DNA of 64,000 nucleotides. Origin: Flavobacteriaceae bacterium PS02338 (lineage in GTDB: Bacteria; Bacteroidota; Bacteroidia; Sphingobacteriales; Sphingobacteriaceae). The stretch is from contig JASCOD010000001.1 of assembly GCA_029959615.1 (NCBI GenBank), forward strand, positions 744,001 to 808,000. Direction: 5' to 3'. Shown here piece after piece: positions 1-9,762 of this stretch (its first letter is position 1; every line of letters begins with the position of its first letter). Position numbers and translations under genes: made by a program. The notes under the pieces are model-generated. The model had not been told where the DNA came from and ran no database searches. It saw only the letters and a program-made list of their open reading frames with translations.

Positions 1-2
1 AA

Positions 3-86
3 GAAAACATAGACACCATATATACTATATTGGACGAAATCTCGGATAAGTACGCCAATATAGCGCCAATTATTGAACTGGCTTGA
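3..86 (+). CDS. 3' end of an unidentified gene
   Basis: Frame 3 is open from the window edge to a TGA and encodes 27 residues ending in PIIELA. The other two forward frames stop early (TAG at 10-12, TAA at 47-49), so this is the only open one. It is followed after 32 bases by apaG on the same strand and could share its transcript. The fragment is too short for me to name a family. Confidence 0.45.
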   Translation, partial: ENIDTIYTILDEISDKYANIAPIIELA

Positions 87-118
87 TTATTGAGCGGATT
101 AGCTAGTAAATTATAGTT

Positions 119-505
119 ATGGTTACAGCAATTACACAAGGCGTAAAAATATCAGTAGATACCATTTATCAGGATGAACATTCAAATCCTGCAAATGGAC
201 ACTTCATGTTTGCTTATCGTATCCATATCGAAAACCTTTCCGATTATGAAATACAACTGATGCGTCGTCAGTGGTTTATCTTTGATTCCAATGGTAGCGT
301 TAGAGAAGTGGAAGGTGAAGGCGTTGTAGGCGTACAACCTGTAATTGCTCCTGGAGATAGTTATTCGTACGTATCAGGCTCTAATCTTAAAACAGATATT
401 GGCAGCATGCGTGGTAGGTATTTAATGCACCGTATTATAGATGGTATTGATTTTATGGTGGATATCCCCGAATTTGAATTGATTGTTCCTTTTAGGCTAA
501 ATTAA
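119..505 (+). CDS. apaG: ApaG family protein
   Basis: The 128-residue product matches ApaG in length and pattern: an N-terminal strand (VKISVDTIYQDE), the conserved YRIHIENLSDYEIQLMRRQW block at about 31-50, the Gly-rich GEGVVGVQPVIAPGDSYSY block and a PLMxG-like stretch replaced here by IGSMRGRYLM. ApaG is a small fibronectin-III-like beta-sandwich protein of the cytoplasm. In enterobacteria it is linked to Co2+/Mg2+ resistance and to the ksgA-apaH operon, but its molecular role is not settled. Neither ksgA nor apaH lies beside it here, as is usual in Bacteroidota. The family call is firm and the function is not. Confidence 0.9.
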   Translation: MVTAITQGVKISVDTIYQDEHSNPANGHFMFAYRIHIENLSDYEIQLMRRQWFIFDSNGSVREVEGEGVVGVQPVIAPGDSYSYVSGSNLKTDIGSMRGRYLMHRIIDGIDFMVDIPEFELIVPFRLN

Positions 506-739
506 TATTCACTCGGATAATCATTATCAACCTAATTTTCAGCAAGATATAGTCCAATCTATTCAATACTCTTTCGCTTAGCAGATCCTGATATGATCCT
601 GCTCCTGCTTAACGTTACTGACATTAAACAAGAACAGGACAGTATACATCTTTATTGTATTCGATAATTCTTTGAGCTCTTACAAAGAGCGCTCAATTTT
701 AATAAGCTTAAAATGGGAGAAGCTTATTCCCGATTCGTC

Positions 740-3121
740 CTATTTTATTAGTTGTATTTTTAATATTCCTTTTTGTAAACCCTTTGCGGTCGCTTCCACC
801 TGTACCGAACCTCCCTTTAGACCAGCCTGTAAAAGGGCAGTGGCTATTCCCGCTTCGGCATTTAGTTTTTTTGGTGAGCTAATTTTTGCATTTCCAATCA
901 CCTTAAAGGAGATGACATTTACCGCATCCGAGACAACATTTCCCTTTGCATCGCAAATTTTAGCATAAACAAATACAGCGTCAGCGCCATCTGCTTTTAG
1001 TTTTTTACCACTAAAATCGGCATAAAGTACGATCTTGCTCGCGTTTTTTGGGGTGCTTACCAAATCTGTTGCCACCATCTTACCGTCGATATAACCTACG
1101 GCCTTTAATGTCCCAGCCTTAAAAAGAGCCATATTGAAGTTGTATGGCGGGTATTTTAGCTTATCAGAATATTTGCCGGACTGTGCTTTTTTTCTTTCAA
1201 TCAATTTGCCGTTAAGGTAAAGAGCTACTTCTTGGCAGTTACTATAAATGGTAAGATTTTTACTAGATGTCGGTGTCCAATAGGAAGCAATTTTAACCAT
1301 TGCCCCACTGTTATATAATTTGGAAATGAATAAAGGATTACGTTGGCTTTGGTAAAAGTAGTAGGTAAATTTGGGTAGCCTTACAATGTCCATTACACCA
1401 GATGATTCGATATCGGGTGCATAACCTCTGTTATAATCGTACATCACCCAGAAAGCATCGCCTAAGTTGGCAGAATGTAGGTTATCGTTATGAGCTTCTT
1501 GAAAGTTTTGTACTTGCTGTAACAAGCGTTTTTCGCCATCTCCACGCAGTTGTCTGCTGGTGCGCTCTGTTTCTTTCAAATCTTTAAACTCAGTCTGATT
1601 AAAGCCCGCATTTTGTGCGTAATATTCCCAATCGCCATACTCCGCGGTAAGAAAAGCGCTCTTTTTGTATTTCTTCCAATAATCGGGCGCAGTGGCATGC
1701 TGCCTTGCCGGGGTAAATATATCGTAGTAATCATCTATCCATCCGGAAGTAATCAATTTTTGGTTGGGTGACTCTTCACTTGCAATACTTACCATTTTCT
1801 TCATAAAATTGCCAGGCATTTCGGTCTCATTTAGGGAGACTTCCCATGTGGCTATACAAGCATGGTTCCTATCACGTCTGATCATTTCACGGGCGTTTTG
1901 ATAACTTGCCTCTTCAAAAACTTTATCACCAAAAAACTGCCATCCCGGAATACAATCTGTTACTATAATTCCCAATTCATCGCAAGCATCTAAAAATGCA
2001 GGAGATTGTGGGTAAGGAGATAGGCGAAGGAAATTAATACCCGCATCTTTTATCTTACGGGCATCTCGGTATTGGGCATTATCAGATAGGGCATTTCCTA
2101 TGTATGGATATTCCTGATGGCGGTTGGTCCCATACAAATACAACGGCTCTCCGTTGATCCTAAACTTTTTATCTTCATCTATCTCAAATTTACGAATTCC
2201 GGTTTTTTGGGTAAGGATATCTACGATCTTATTATTAGCATATAGAGTAATTCGCAACGTATACAGATAAGGATGATTAGGGTGCCAAAGCCTAGGCTTT
2301 GTTATGGTCAGATCTTTATCAAAAGTAAAATCATTTCCTATAGCTATTGTTTCGGTATCAGTTTGGGCTTTTGCAACCACTTTTGAGTCTTGATCCAATA
2401 GTTCGATTTTAGCGTCGCAAACAGCTCCTTGTCTTTGTTCGTTGCGAATATGTACCCTAGCATTGAGTGTTGCTGAGCTTTTAGCAACTTTCGGATAGGT
2501 AATAAACACACCTCCACCAGCTACTTTGTTTTCGTGAATAGCATCGGTAACATATACGGAATTGGTAATGATTAAATTTACATTTCTATATATGCCACTA
2601 TAATAACAAAAATCTAGTTCTTTAAGTGGTTTTCCGGGTGGTACCTGTGGATTGTCTTCGTTGTTAAGTTTTACAGTAATGGTATTAGGCGCACCAAATT
2701 TTAATAGTTTGCTCAGATCGATAGTAAAGGGTAGGTAGCCGCCTTGGTGCGTAAACGCTTTTGCACCATTTATCCAGATATCGGCTACCTGCATTGCCCC
2801 TTCAAATGCGATAAAAACCTTTTTATTACGCCATGACAAAGCTGGGGTAAACGTTTTTTTGTACCAACAGTTACCCTGCCATTGTCTATTAACCAGTACC
2901 ATCGGCTCTATATTAGCAGTATGGGGTAAAACGACTTTGCTCCAGTTTTTGGTATTAAAATTTTGCTCATATGGTTTCGGAGTACCTTGTAAGTTTTCTT
3001 CTTTGCTAAATTCCCAATTACTATTGAAGGATAAAGTCTCCCTTGGCTCAATAGTTTGTGCACGAGTAATATGGAGTATTAAAAAGAGCAAAGAAAATGT
3101 AGATATAATTGTTTTTTTCAT
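740..3121 (-). CDS. Glycoside hydrolase family 2 enzyme (beta-galactosidase-like)
   Basis: This is a 793-residue exported enzyme with a signal peptide (residues 1 to about 21, ending TRAQ). The GH2 order is visible: jelly-roll sugar-binding domain at about 30-185, immunoglobulin-like domain at about 190-310 and a TIM barrel from about 315. The RDRNHACIATWEVSLNE segment gives the acid/base Glu432, and LTAEYGDW gives a likely nucleophile Glu494. A C-terminal beta domain follows (about 620-793). It is the last gene of the minus-strand galactan locus, 61 bases after the other GH2 gene. Exo-acting removal of terminal galactose from oligosaccharides is the best guess from context. GH2 also includes mannosidases and glucuronidases, so the substrate is inferred. 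The nucleophile context (AEYGDW) is less standard than in the neighbouring GH2. Confidence 0.85.
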   Translation of the reverse strand: MKKTIISTFSLLFLILHITRAQTIEPRETLSFNSNWEFSKEENLQGTPKPYEQNFNTKNWSKVVLPHTANIEPMVLVNRQWQGNCWYKKTFTPALSWRNKKVFIAFEGAMQVADIWINGAKAFTHQGGYLPFTIDLSKLLKFGAPNTITVKLNNEDNPQVPPGKPLKELDFCYYSGIYRNVNLIITNSVYVTDAIHENKVAGGGVFITYPKVAKSSATLNARVHIRNEQRQGAVCDAKIELLDQDSKVVAKAQTDTETIAIGNDFTFDKDLTITKPRLWHPNHPYLYTLRITLYANNKIVDILTQKTGIRKFEIDEDKKFRINGEPLYLYGTNRHQEYPYIGNALSDNAQYRDARKIKDAGINFLRLSPYPQSPAFLDACDELGIIVTDCIPGWQFFGDKVFEEASYQNAREMIRRDRNHACIATWEVSLNETEMPGNFMKKMVSIASEESPNQKLITSGWIDDYYDIFTPARQHATAPDYWKKYKKSAFLTAEYGDWEYYAQNAGFNQTEFKDLKETERTSRQLRGDGEKRLLQQVQNFQEAHNDNLHSANLGDAFWVMYDYNRGYAPDIESSGVMDIVRLPKFTYYFYQSQRNPLFISKLYNSGAMVKIASYWTPTSSKNLTIYSNCQEVALYLNGKLIERKKAQSGKYSDKLKYPPYNFNMALFKAGTLKAVGYIDGKMVATDLVSTPKNASKIVLYADFSGKKLKADGADAVFVYAKICDAKGNVVSDAVNVISFKVIGNAKISSPKKLNAEAGIATALLQAGLKGGSVQVEATAKGLQKGILKIQLIK

Positions 3122-3182
3122 TTTTATTTTTAATTATCGAGGGTTTTTGCAATGGCTTTTATTCCTGTGATTAAATATTTAC

Positions 3183-5681
3183 CTATATCACTTTTAACGT
3201 AAGCTGTATAGGCCTTAACCCTTTTGAGCTGAAAGCAACTTTAATTTCCTTTGCCTTACCATTCGCCCTGATGTAAGCGGTTATTTTCCCCCTGTGTGCC
3301 TGATGTTTGTTATCGATATAATTTCCCATATCAGTATTGTTAGCTGCTTCTAGACCTAGTAATGTAGCGTCACCAATAATATTACATTGTATTTCATTGC
3401 TAGCATCATCAACAGGTACACCATCTTTATCAACTATTTGCAAGTTGAACTGTGCTACACCCCCATTTTTATCAATGCTTTTATTTAGTGCTAAAACTTT
3501 AATGGCGTAGGCAGGTTTGGGCGTAGTAATAGCATATCTGGCAATTTCCTTTCCAGCATGATCCATTCCGATCACCTCCAGCTTACCTGCCGTAAAAGGT
3601 ATATCCCAATAAATAATGCCTATATTTTCATCATAGGGTTTGGCGTCGCCAATATTTTTACCATTGAGCACAAGCTGTGCCTGAACGGAATTGGTGTAAC
3701 AAACTATACGTACCTTTTCATGTCTTTGATAATTCCAAACCGGCCAAGCATCTGTAGATAGTATCTCTTTCTTATCTTCGTCAGGATTTGACCCATTCTG
3801 TGAGAGTACATCTTCGGGTAAGTTCTTAGCATCCCGCCTCAATGAATAGCTACCCAGATAAGCCATCGGTTGATTACTCCATAGCGATTGCCTGAAATAA
3901 CCCCTCGGCTTAATTTGTCCTGCTAAATCTAGCAGACCAGAGTAAAAACCTCTCGATGGCCATTTTCCGGATTCGCCTAAATAATCTATACCTGTCCATA
4001 AGAATTGACCAAATATATGGTCGTTGTTTGTTACTGCCTTCCAAGCCTGTAAATCATGACTGTTTTCACTGCCAAAAATAATCCTGTTCGGAAACTTCTG
4101 GTGATCACTGAGGTAACGGCTTTCGGTATAATTATATCCTGTAATCCCTAATAATCCCGGGTAAGCGGTTTCGTTCGACATTGCTACCCCTGCCAGACCT
4201 GCAGTTACTGGGCGAGATAGATCATATTTCTTGACTGCCGTCACTAATCGCTCTGCAATCTTTCCTAATCGGTTGGCATCAGGAGCGTCCTTTTTATAAC
4301 CACCAAAGCTTTTCTGTGTAAAACCAGCTTCGTCCTTGCCATCCAATATCGGATGTGAATAGGGGTCATTAGGGTAATCCACTTCATTACCGATACTCCA
4401 AGCGAAAATAGAAATGTGGTTCCTGTCGCGGCGTACCATATCGGCCAGATCAATCGCACCCCATTCCTCAAAAAAATCAAAAGTACCATCGTGCCCAGGT
4501 GTGCCTACGTTCCACCCTTGTAACCATTTCCGTTTAGGGAACTCCCATTCGTCGAAGGCTTCATTCAAAACCAGTAGGCCTAGTTCATCGCAAAGCGCAT
4601 ACATGTCTGGTGAATGTGGATTATGAGTAGTGCGTATAGCATTTACGCCAATTTTCTTTAAGGCTAACAAACGCTTACGCCAAATTTCCCTGGGTACTGC
4701 CGAGCCCAATACACCCGCATCATGGTGCAAGCATACGCCTTTCATTTTCATGGATTTTCCATTGAGAGCAAAACCCCTATTGGCATCGAAGGCGAATTGT
4801 CTGAAGCCTGTAGTTGTAACCGTTTGATCAATCTGCTTTCCCTGCTGCAGTACCTTCGTCACTAGTTTGTACAAACTTGGATTTTCTACAGACCATAACT
4901 GTGGCTTAGAAACAGGCAAAATCAAACTTACTTTTCCCTTTGTACCCTTAGTTGCTTTATATGTTTGTGTATTTTTAGCCACAAGTTTTCCTTCAGGTGA
5001 AAAGAGCTCACTAACTAACGTGACTTTCTGATCGGTAGCTAGAGTATTTTCGAGTTCTAATTCTACTTGGAGCGAAGATTTATCATGATCCAACTTCGGA
5101 TAGGCAAATACACCCCACTGTGCAAGATGTAAAGGATTGGCATATACAACCCATACATTGCGATAAATTCCTGAACCCGAATACCATCTTGAATCCGCCG
5201 AGCGGCTATGATCTACACGGACAGCAATTACATTATCCTGCCCGTACCTAATATAAGACGTTGCATCATACATAAACGAGATGTAACCATTCGGTCGTTT
5301 GCCCAACAACTGCCCATTCAAGTATACCTCACTTCTGTTATACACACCTTCGAAATAGAGATATACCTTTTTCCCACTTTGACCTTTCGGCACATTCAAT
5401 ATTTTGCGGTACCAACCAATACCTGCCGGCAAATAGCCAGTACAACTGGCTAATGTCGAATCCAGTTTTCCTTTAATACTCCAATCATGTGGCAACTGAA
5501 CATTTCGCCATTTCGAATCATCAAAAATGGGAGTATTGGCCGCAGTTTCATCGGCCAAATTGAACTTCCATCCGCTATTGATTTTCTTGCTGATGCCGAA
5601 ATTAACCTGAGCAAAAAGGTTTCCTGCAAGTAAAAGAAAAGCAGCGGATAAAATAATTCTTCTGAATAGTGCAACTAACAT
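3183..5681 (-). CDS. Glycoside hydrolase family 2 beta-galactosidase
   Basis: The frame is open from 5702, but the ATG at 5681 is preferred because it gives a clean signal peptide (MLVALFRRIILSAAF, cleaved after NLFAQ), for 832 residues. Numbering from 5702, the sugar-binding domain covers about 40-190, the Ig-like domain 195-300 and the TIM barrel 305-600. RNHISIFAWSIGNE supplies acid/base Glu440, and IIFGSEN supplies nucleophile Glu546. WYSGSGIYRNVW and GVCLHHDAG are typical of beta-galactosidases. Extra C-terminal Ig-like domains (about 690-839) are common in Bacteroidota enzymes. It sits between GH53 and the second GH2 in the same orientation. It probably trims galactose or galacto-oligosaccharides in the periplasm. 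Confidence 0.88.
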   Translation of the reverse strand: MLVALFRRIILSAAFLLLAGNLFAQVNFGISKKINSGWKFNLADETAANTPIFDDSKWRNVQLPHDWSIKGKLDSTLASCTGYLPAGIGWYRKILNVPKGQSGKKVYLYFEGVYNRSEVYLNGQLLGKRPNGYISFMYDATSYIRYGQDNVIAVRVDHSRSADSRWYSGSGIYRNVWVVYANPLHLAQWGVFAYPKLDHDKSSLQVELELENTLATDQKVTLVSELFSPEGKLVAKNTQTYKATKGTKGKVSLILPVSKPQLWSVENPSLYKLVTKVLQQGKQIDQTVTTTGFRQFAFDANRGFALNGKSMKMKGVCLHHDAGVLGSAVPREIWRKRLLALKKIGVNAIRTTHNPHSPDMYALCDELGLLVLNEAFDEWEFPKRKWLQGWNVGTPGHDGTFDFFEEWGAIDLADMVRRDRNHISIFAWSIGNEVDYPNDPYSHPILDGKDEAGFTQKSFGGYKKDAPDANRLGKIAERLVTAVKKYDLSRPVTAGLAGVAMSNETAYPGLLGITGYNYTESRYLSDHQKFPNRIIFGSENSHDLQAWKAVTNNDHIFGQFLWTGIDYLGESGKWPSRGFYSGLLDLAGQIKPRGYFRQSLWSNQPMAYLGSYSLRRDAKNLPEDVLSQNGSNPDEDKKEILSTDAWPVWNYQRHEKVRIVCYTNSVQAQLVLNGKNIGDAKPYDENIGIIYWDIPFTAGKLEVIGMDHAGKEIARYAITTPKPAYAIKVLALNKSIDKNGGVAQFNLQIVDKDGVPVDDASNEIQCNIIGDATLLGLEAANNTDMGNYIDNKHQAHRGKITAYIRANGKAKEIKVAFSSKGLRPIQLTLKVI

Positions 5682-5766
5682 ATATAAGTAATTCGTACAC
5701 ATTGAAAATGTGCTTTAAGTATTTTTATTTGATGAGAAAATTTTTGCATTAGCCCTAGTACGTATT

Positions 5767-6948
5767 TTACTCAAACCGATAAGGGTAATTCATGAAATTG
5801 ACACCATACAACAAGTTCCCATTGTAATCAAATAAAGATCTTGCTGACAATTCGCCTCCGTTGGCATTCATATAATCAGGTGCCCAATAGTGTACGCCTG
5901 TGCCGCCGCCCTTAATTACAGCTTGGGTCAGGTCGCGAAGATAGTCTGCTTGACCATAAGGTGTTAAGCTATAGCCACGACCAGTTAATGCCTTTTCAAG
6001 ATGAGGTGCTCCCCTGGCGTCTAGCGGATTCCACCAGTAGGCCGTTTCCACGATCATTACCTCTTTTTTATATTTGTCTTTAAGATATCTTATATTGGCT
6101 GTAATAGCATTCATAGCCTGTATCTGCCCCCAATTGGTATAATGAGAAAGACCAATTACGTCAAAATCAGTAGTTCCTGCATTCTTTAAGCTGGCCAACC
6201 AATGATCAGATACCTCTAGAGTCGCTACGTGTAATATTATTTTAGGCTTAATAGTAGAAGTTTGAGAAAAATCTCTAACTGCTTTTATAGCGCTGTTAAG
6301 CAACTCGGAAAATGGGCTAAAATCATTATTAATGACCTTACCTACCGGCCATAATATACCACTGTTGGCCTCATTACAAACCTGAATCATTTCCGGCACT
6401 AAATTTTTACCCTTTAAATAATCTAAAACGTATGATGTATAGTTGTATACAGAATCTTTAAGAACACTTAGATTTAAGTTTTCCCAAGCTTTTGGGGTAT
6501 ACTGCTTGCTAGGATCGGCCCAAGTATCTGAATAATGAAAATCGAGGCTAACGGCCATGCCCGCGGCCTTCGCCTTGGCTATCAGTTTTTCAACCTGCGG
6601 TAGGCTATTATACCGTTGGTCGCCAGCATTTCCATAGGCTGATGGTGTATGCCACAAGCGTAGGCGAACAGTATTACAACCATGCGCTTTCATAATAGAA
6701 AAAACATCTTTTACCTTCCCGGAATCTCTATAAACCTTCCCCGCATCCTGCATGATATCGGCGTAAGAAAGATCTGTACCCATAGAGAACTTACTTAAAG
6801 GATAATTTACTTTTTCTATGGGCTTTGCGGCTGATATGTTTTTCTTACACGAGCAGGCAAATAGTATACCTATTAATACAAGGCAAATAGCAGGTAAAAT
6901 ATTCCCAAAAAGATGCTTTTTGCCGCTAAACGATAAGTTTGCTTTCAT
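5767..6948 (-). CDS. GH53 arabinogalactan endo-beta-1,4-galactanase, lipoprotein
   Basis: The 393-residue product carries a lipoprotein-type leader (GILFACSCKKN, Cys at 32 or 34), so it is probably membrane anchored and may face the cell surface. GH53 hallmarks are clear: FSMGTDLSYADIMQ near 55-67, LRLWHTPSAYG at 96-106, DFHYSDTWADP at 136-146, acid/base Glu193 in QVCNEANSG and nucleophile Glu301 in MIVETAYWW. The family cleaves internal beta-1,4-galactosyl links in pectic galactan. This gene is the strongest evidence for the substrate of the whole locus. It follows susE after 67 bases and precedes two GH2 exo-enzymes, a logical endo-then-exo order. Confidence 0.93.
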   Translation of the reverse strand: MKANLSFSGKKHLFGNILPAICLVLIGILFACSCKKNISAAKPIEKVNYPLSKFSMGTDLSYADIMQDAGKVYRDSGKVKDVFSIMKAHGCNTVRLRLWHTPSAYGNAGDQRYNSLPQVEKLIAKAKAAGMAVSLDFHYSDTWADPSKQYTPKAWENLNLSVLKDSVYNYTSYVLDYLKGKNLVPEMIQVCNEANSGILWPVGKVINNDFSPFSELLNSAIKAVRDFSQTSTIKPKIILHVATLEVSDHWLASLKNAGTTDFDVIGLSHYTNWGQIQAMNAITANIRYLKDKYKKEVMIVETAYWWNPLDARGAPHLEKALTGRGYSLTPYGQADYLRDLTQAVIKGGGTGVHYWAPDYMNANGGELSARSLFDYNGNLLYGVNFMNYPYRFE

Positions 6949-7015
6949 AAATTATATTCTTAAGGTTAGTAAGAGTAGCTTATAAACGTAAGCTACTCTA
7001 TTTGAGATCTGTCGT

Positions 7016-8149
7016 TTAAATCTTGTTTAAAGTATAGCTACTGGTTGCGAAATTTATCTTAAGCTTATAATTTCCAGCCGATGCCGGGGCTGCAATTGCA
7101 TCTGGTTCAGGCGTAGTACTGTTGTATTTACCTTTAACTACCCCATTAGTTGCACCTACCTGATTATTCCAGCTATTACCAGTTAGAAACTTAAACTGTC
7201 CAGTTGCTTTTAATGCAACTGTAGCTTCAAATTCCACAGCGTTAATTTTGGTCATTTTTTGATTGATGGTAATATCATCTGTCCATCCGCTATTGGTGGC
7301 ATCTCCTGTGATGTAGAGATTGGCTATAACCGGATGTTCAGCCGCTGTTGCGGTATAGGTTCCTGCTTGGAAATCAAAAATAATTTTATATGCTCCCGCA
7401 GTTGCAGGCGTAGGAAAAAATGGATTGGTATTTCCGTAAGCAAAACTACCCGATGCATCTGTACCACCTGTAACCATATGATATTGTGCATCCCAATTGC
7501 CTTGTTCTACCAGCAATTTATATCCTGTTCCACTAGCTCCTGATAAGTTAAATATACCCGCCCAGTGCGTGTTATCTAATTTTGCAAAAACTCTTTCTGG
7601 CGCAAATGCCGGAGAAGCAATGTTATCCCACCCAAAATCGGTCGCATCACCTATAATAAACAATTTATCTGATGCAGGCAGCTGTACCGCTACATCGTAA
7701 GGTTTTACAGTTAAAGTAACTACATTTGAATACAAGATGCTGCTTGAAGTTCCAAGAAAGGACTTAACCCTTACCTCCAATTTAGCTATAACATTCCCTA
7801 CAAATTTTAAGTCTAGTAAGGCCGTATTAATTTCAGAGGTTGTGAACGCTTTTGTTAATATACCTGCCGACAGCTGGTACTCCTTCGCATTTGAAAATCC
7901 ATTTCCTTCCTTATCCATTTGAAGGATATAACTTACGGGTGCAGAGACGTTGTAATTTGCACTTGTAAAGCTGAAATTAACTGCTTCCAAAGTGGCATTA
8001 TTCCCATCTAAGATTAAATTACTCGTTGACGAGGTTAATACAACTGCTGTTGCATCATTTACTTGAGATAAGGTCGTATCCTTTTTACAAGCGCCAAATA
8101 AGGTTAAAATTAAACCAATAAGCACTGTATTCTTAATGATTGATTTCAT
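7016..8149 (-). CDS. SusE/SusF-like outer-membrane glycan-binding lipoprotein
   Basis: The 377-residue protein has a lipoprotein signal (LTLFGACKKD, Cys20). An N-terminal Ig-like SusE domain (about 30-150) is followed by two similar starch-binding-like modules, seen as paired KLFIIGDATDFGWDN and NLYITGDATNSGWTD motifs near 162 and 277. Each module ends in a Y-K-I/L-x-F-F-x-x-x-x-Y strand. SusE-type proteins sit on the cell surface and bind the polysaccharide next to SusC/SusD. The gene lies 28 bases after susD and before GH53 in the same transcript direction. Binding to galactan is inferred from context. Confidence 0.88.
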   Translation of the reverse strand: MKSIIKNTVLIGLILTLFGACKKDTTLSQVNDATAVVLTSSTSNLILDGNNATLEAVNFSFTSANYNVSAPVSYILQMDKEGNGFSNAKEYQLSAGILTKAFTTSEINTALLDLKFVGNVIAKLEVRVKSFLGTSSSILYSNVVTLTVKPYDVAVQLPASDKLFIIGDATDFGWDNIASPAFAPERVFAKLDNTHWAGIFNLSGASGTGYKLLVEQGNWDAQYHMVTGGTDASGSFAYGNTNPFFPTPATAGAYKIIFDFQAGTYTATAAEHPVIANLYITGDATNSGWTDDITINQKMTKINAVEFEATVALKATGQFKFLTGNSWNNQVGATNGVVKGKYNSTTPEPDAIAAPASAGNYKLKINFATSSYTLNKI

Positions 8150-8177
8150 AATAATATTTTTAATATGTATGCCGCTA

Positions 8178-9755
8178 TTAATAACCTGTGTTTTGAATGA
8201 GGTTGGTGTTCGCCAATAAATCAGCCGATGAGATTGGAAAGAGGGACCGGAAAGATTCTACTTCCTTTCCTGCTTTCAAATTTCCCTTCCATGGCCACAA
8301 ATAGCTATTTGAGGTAAATCTGCCAAAACGAATCAAATCTGTACGTCTTGAGGCTTCCCAGTATAATTCTCTTCCACGTTCATCTATAATATCATTTAAA
8401 GTGAGTGAAGTAAAATCAGCTGAATTATTACCATAGGCACGCCTACGCAAAAGGTTAACATTTTGTAATGCAGTACTAGCATTACCGCCACCGCCACGCA
8501 GATTAGCTTCAGCGTAAATCAAGTACATTTCTGCCAATCGAAATAATGGGAAATCTACAGATGCAAACGTTCCATTAGTGGACGGTGCGGTGATATTTGT
8601 TGCGGTGATATTTTTATATTTTTGCACAGCCAAACCATCAGAGAATAACGATACTACGTCAATATCGGCTTTGGTTCCGTAAAACATCGCCCGTCCATCT
8701 CCTGCGGAAAATAAATCGGGCAAATTACGAGTTGCACGCATTTGGCTCCAACCCCCATTAGGTATGCCTAGGGCTACTTTTTCACTTCCGCTTCCGGTTC
8801 CTGCATTCATAATATAGGTGGTGCCACCCCAATTCAATGTTCGCAAACCGTCATATGGTATCGCCAATATAGTTTCGCTGTTATTCAAATTATTATCTGC
8901 ACGAAAAAGATTACTATAGCTGCTATTCAATGAAAATCCTGAAGCTATTACTTTCTCTGCATAGGTTATTGCTTCTGCATACTTTCCGTTCCCACTTCCA
9001 AGATAGATTTCAGCATTGAGGTATAAACGAGCCAATAAAGCTTGAGCCGCAGCACGGTCTGCCCTACCGTATTCATTTTGCTTTGCAGCAATAAGCTGCG
9101 GCTCTATCGTCTTCAGTTCAGATTCTATGTAAGCAAATAATTCCTTACGTGTAATTCTTGGTGGAATAGTTTTTCCTACAGGCGTATTTTCGTCAACAAA
9201 AGCTGGGTTACCAAATAGGTCCAACAATACCCAATATTGAAAAGCTCTTAAAAAACGGGCTTCGGCCCTAAATGCTTTTACCTGATTAGCATCGGCTCCG
9301 GTGATGCCCCTAGCATTTAATTTCTCATCGGAAGCTTCTCGGATAAATTCATTACATACAGCTATTTGATAAAAACTTCTGGCATACATCGCTCTAAGCT
9401 GAGTATTGTTTGATGTCCAATTCATTGCGTGTAAGTCCAACAAACCAGGATCATTTTGGCCTTGTATGGCTTCATCGGTAGTAAGCTCTTGCACGTTAAA
9501 ATAGAGCCTTAAAAAATCAGACATCCCCACGTTAATGTCATCAATATCTCCATCATTAGAACCATTGCCATTATTCGATGTTAGGGTGTAGGCACCGTAA
9601 ACTTTTGCCAATACATTCTTATAACCGGAAGCAGAAGTATAAACTTGGTCAGCAGTTAATTGATGATCTGGAAAATGATCTAATGATTTTTTACACGAAC
9701 TCAATAGTATCGTGCTCGCAAAGGTTAATATAATTGCAGTTTTTAGCTTCTTCAT
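8178..9755 (-). CDS. SusD/RagB family nutrient-binding outer-membrane lipoprotein
   Basis: The frame opens at 9782, but the ATG at 9755 is chosen: it starts MKKLKTAIILTF with lipobox LLSSCKK and leaves a 7-base gap to the susC stop instead of an overlap. The product is 525 residues. Typical SusD parts are the LDHFPDHQLTADQVY start, TPR-like helices (RAEARFLRAFQYWVLLDLFG, RADRAAAQALLARLYL) and the C-terminal FPLFRLAEMYLIYAEA and DERGRELYWEASRRTDLIRFG blocks. SusD forms the lid on the SusC transporter and helps hand glycans to it. It is directly downstream of susC, as expected for the pair. Confidence 0.95.
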   Translation of the reverse strand: MKKLKTAIILTFASTILLSSCKKSLDHFPDHQLTADQVYTSASGYKNVLAKVYGAYTLTSNNGNGSNDGDIDDINVGMSDFLRLYFNVQELTTDEAIQGQNDPGLLDLHAMNWTSNNTQLRAMYARSFYQIAVCNEFIREASDEKLNARGITGADANQVKAFRAEARFLRAFQYWVLLDLFGNPAFVDENTPVGKTIPPRITRKELFAYIESELKTIEPQLIAAKQNEYGRADRAAAQALLARLYLNAEIYLGSGNGKYAEAITYAEKVIASGFSLNSSYSNLFRADNNLNNSETILAIPYDGLRTLNWGGTTYIMNAGTGSGSEKVALGIPNGGWSQMRATRNLPDLFSAGDGRAMFYGTKADIDVVSLFSDGLAVQKYKNITATNITAPSTNGTFASVDFPLFRLAEMYLIYAEANLRGGGGNASTALQNVNLLRRRAYGNNSADFTSLTLNDIIDERGRELYWEASRRTDLIRFGRFTSNSYLWPWKGNLKAGKEVESFRSLFPISSADLLANTNLIQNTGY

Positions 9756-9762
9756 ATCTTTT

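Noticed and set aside
701..728. Inverted repeat AATAAGCTT/AAGCTTATT after the first GH2 gene
   Set aside because: It lies 12 bases beyond the stop but lacks a T-run on either strand, so I did not call it a terminator.
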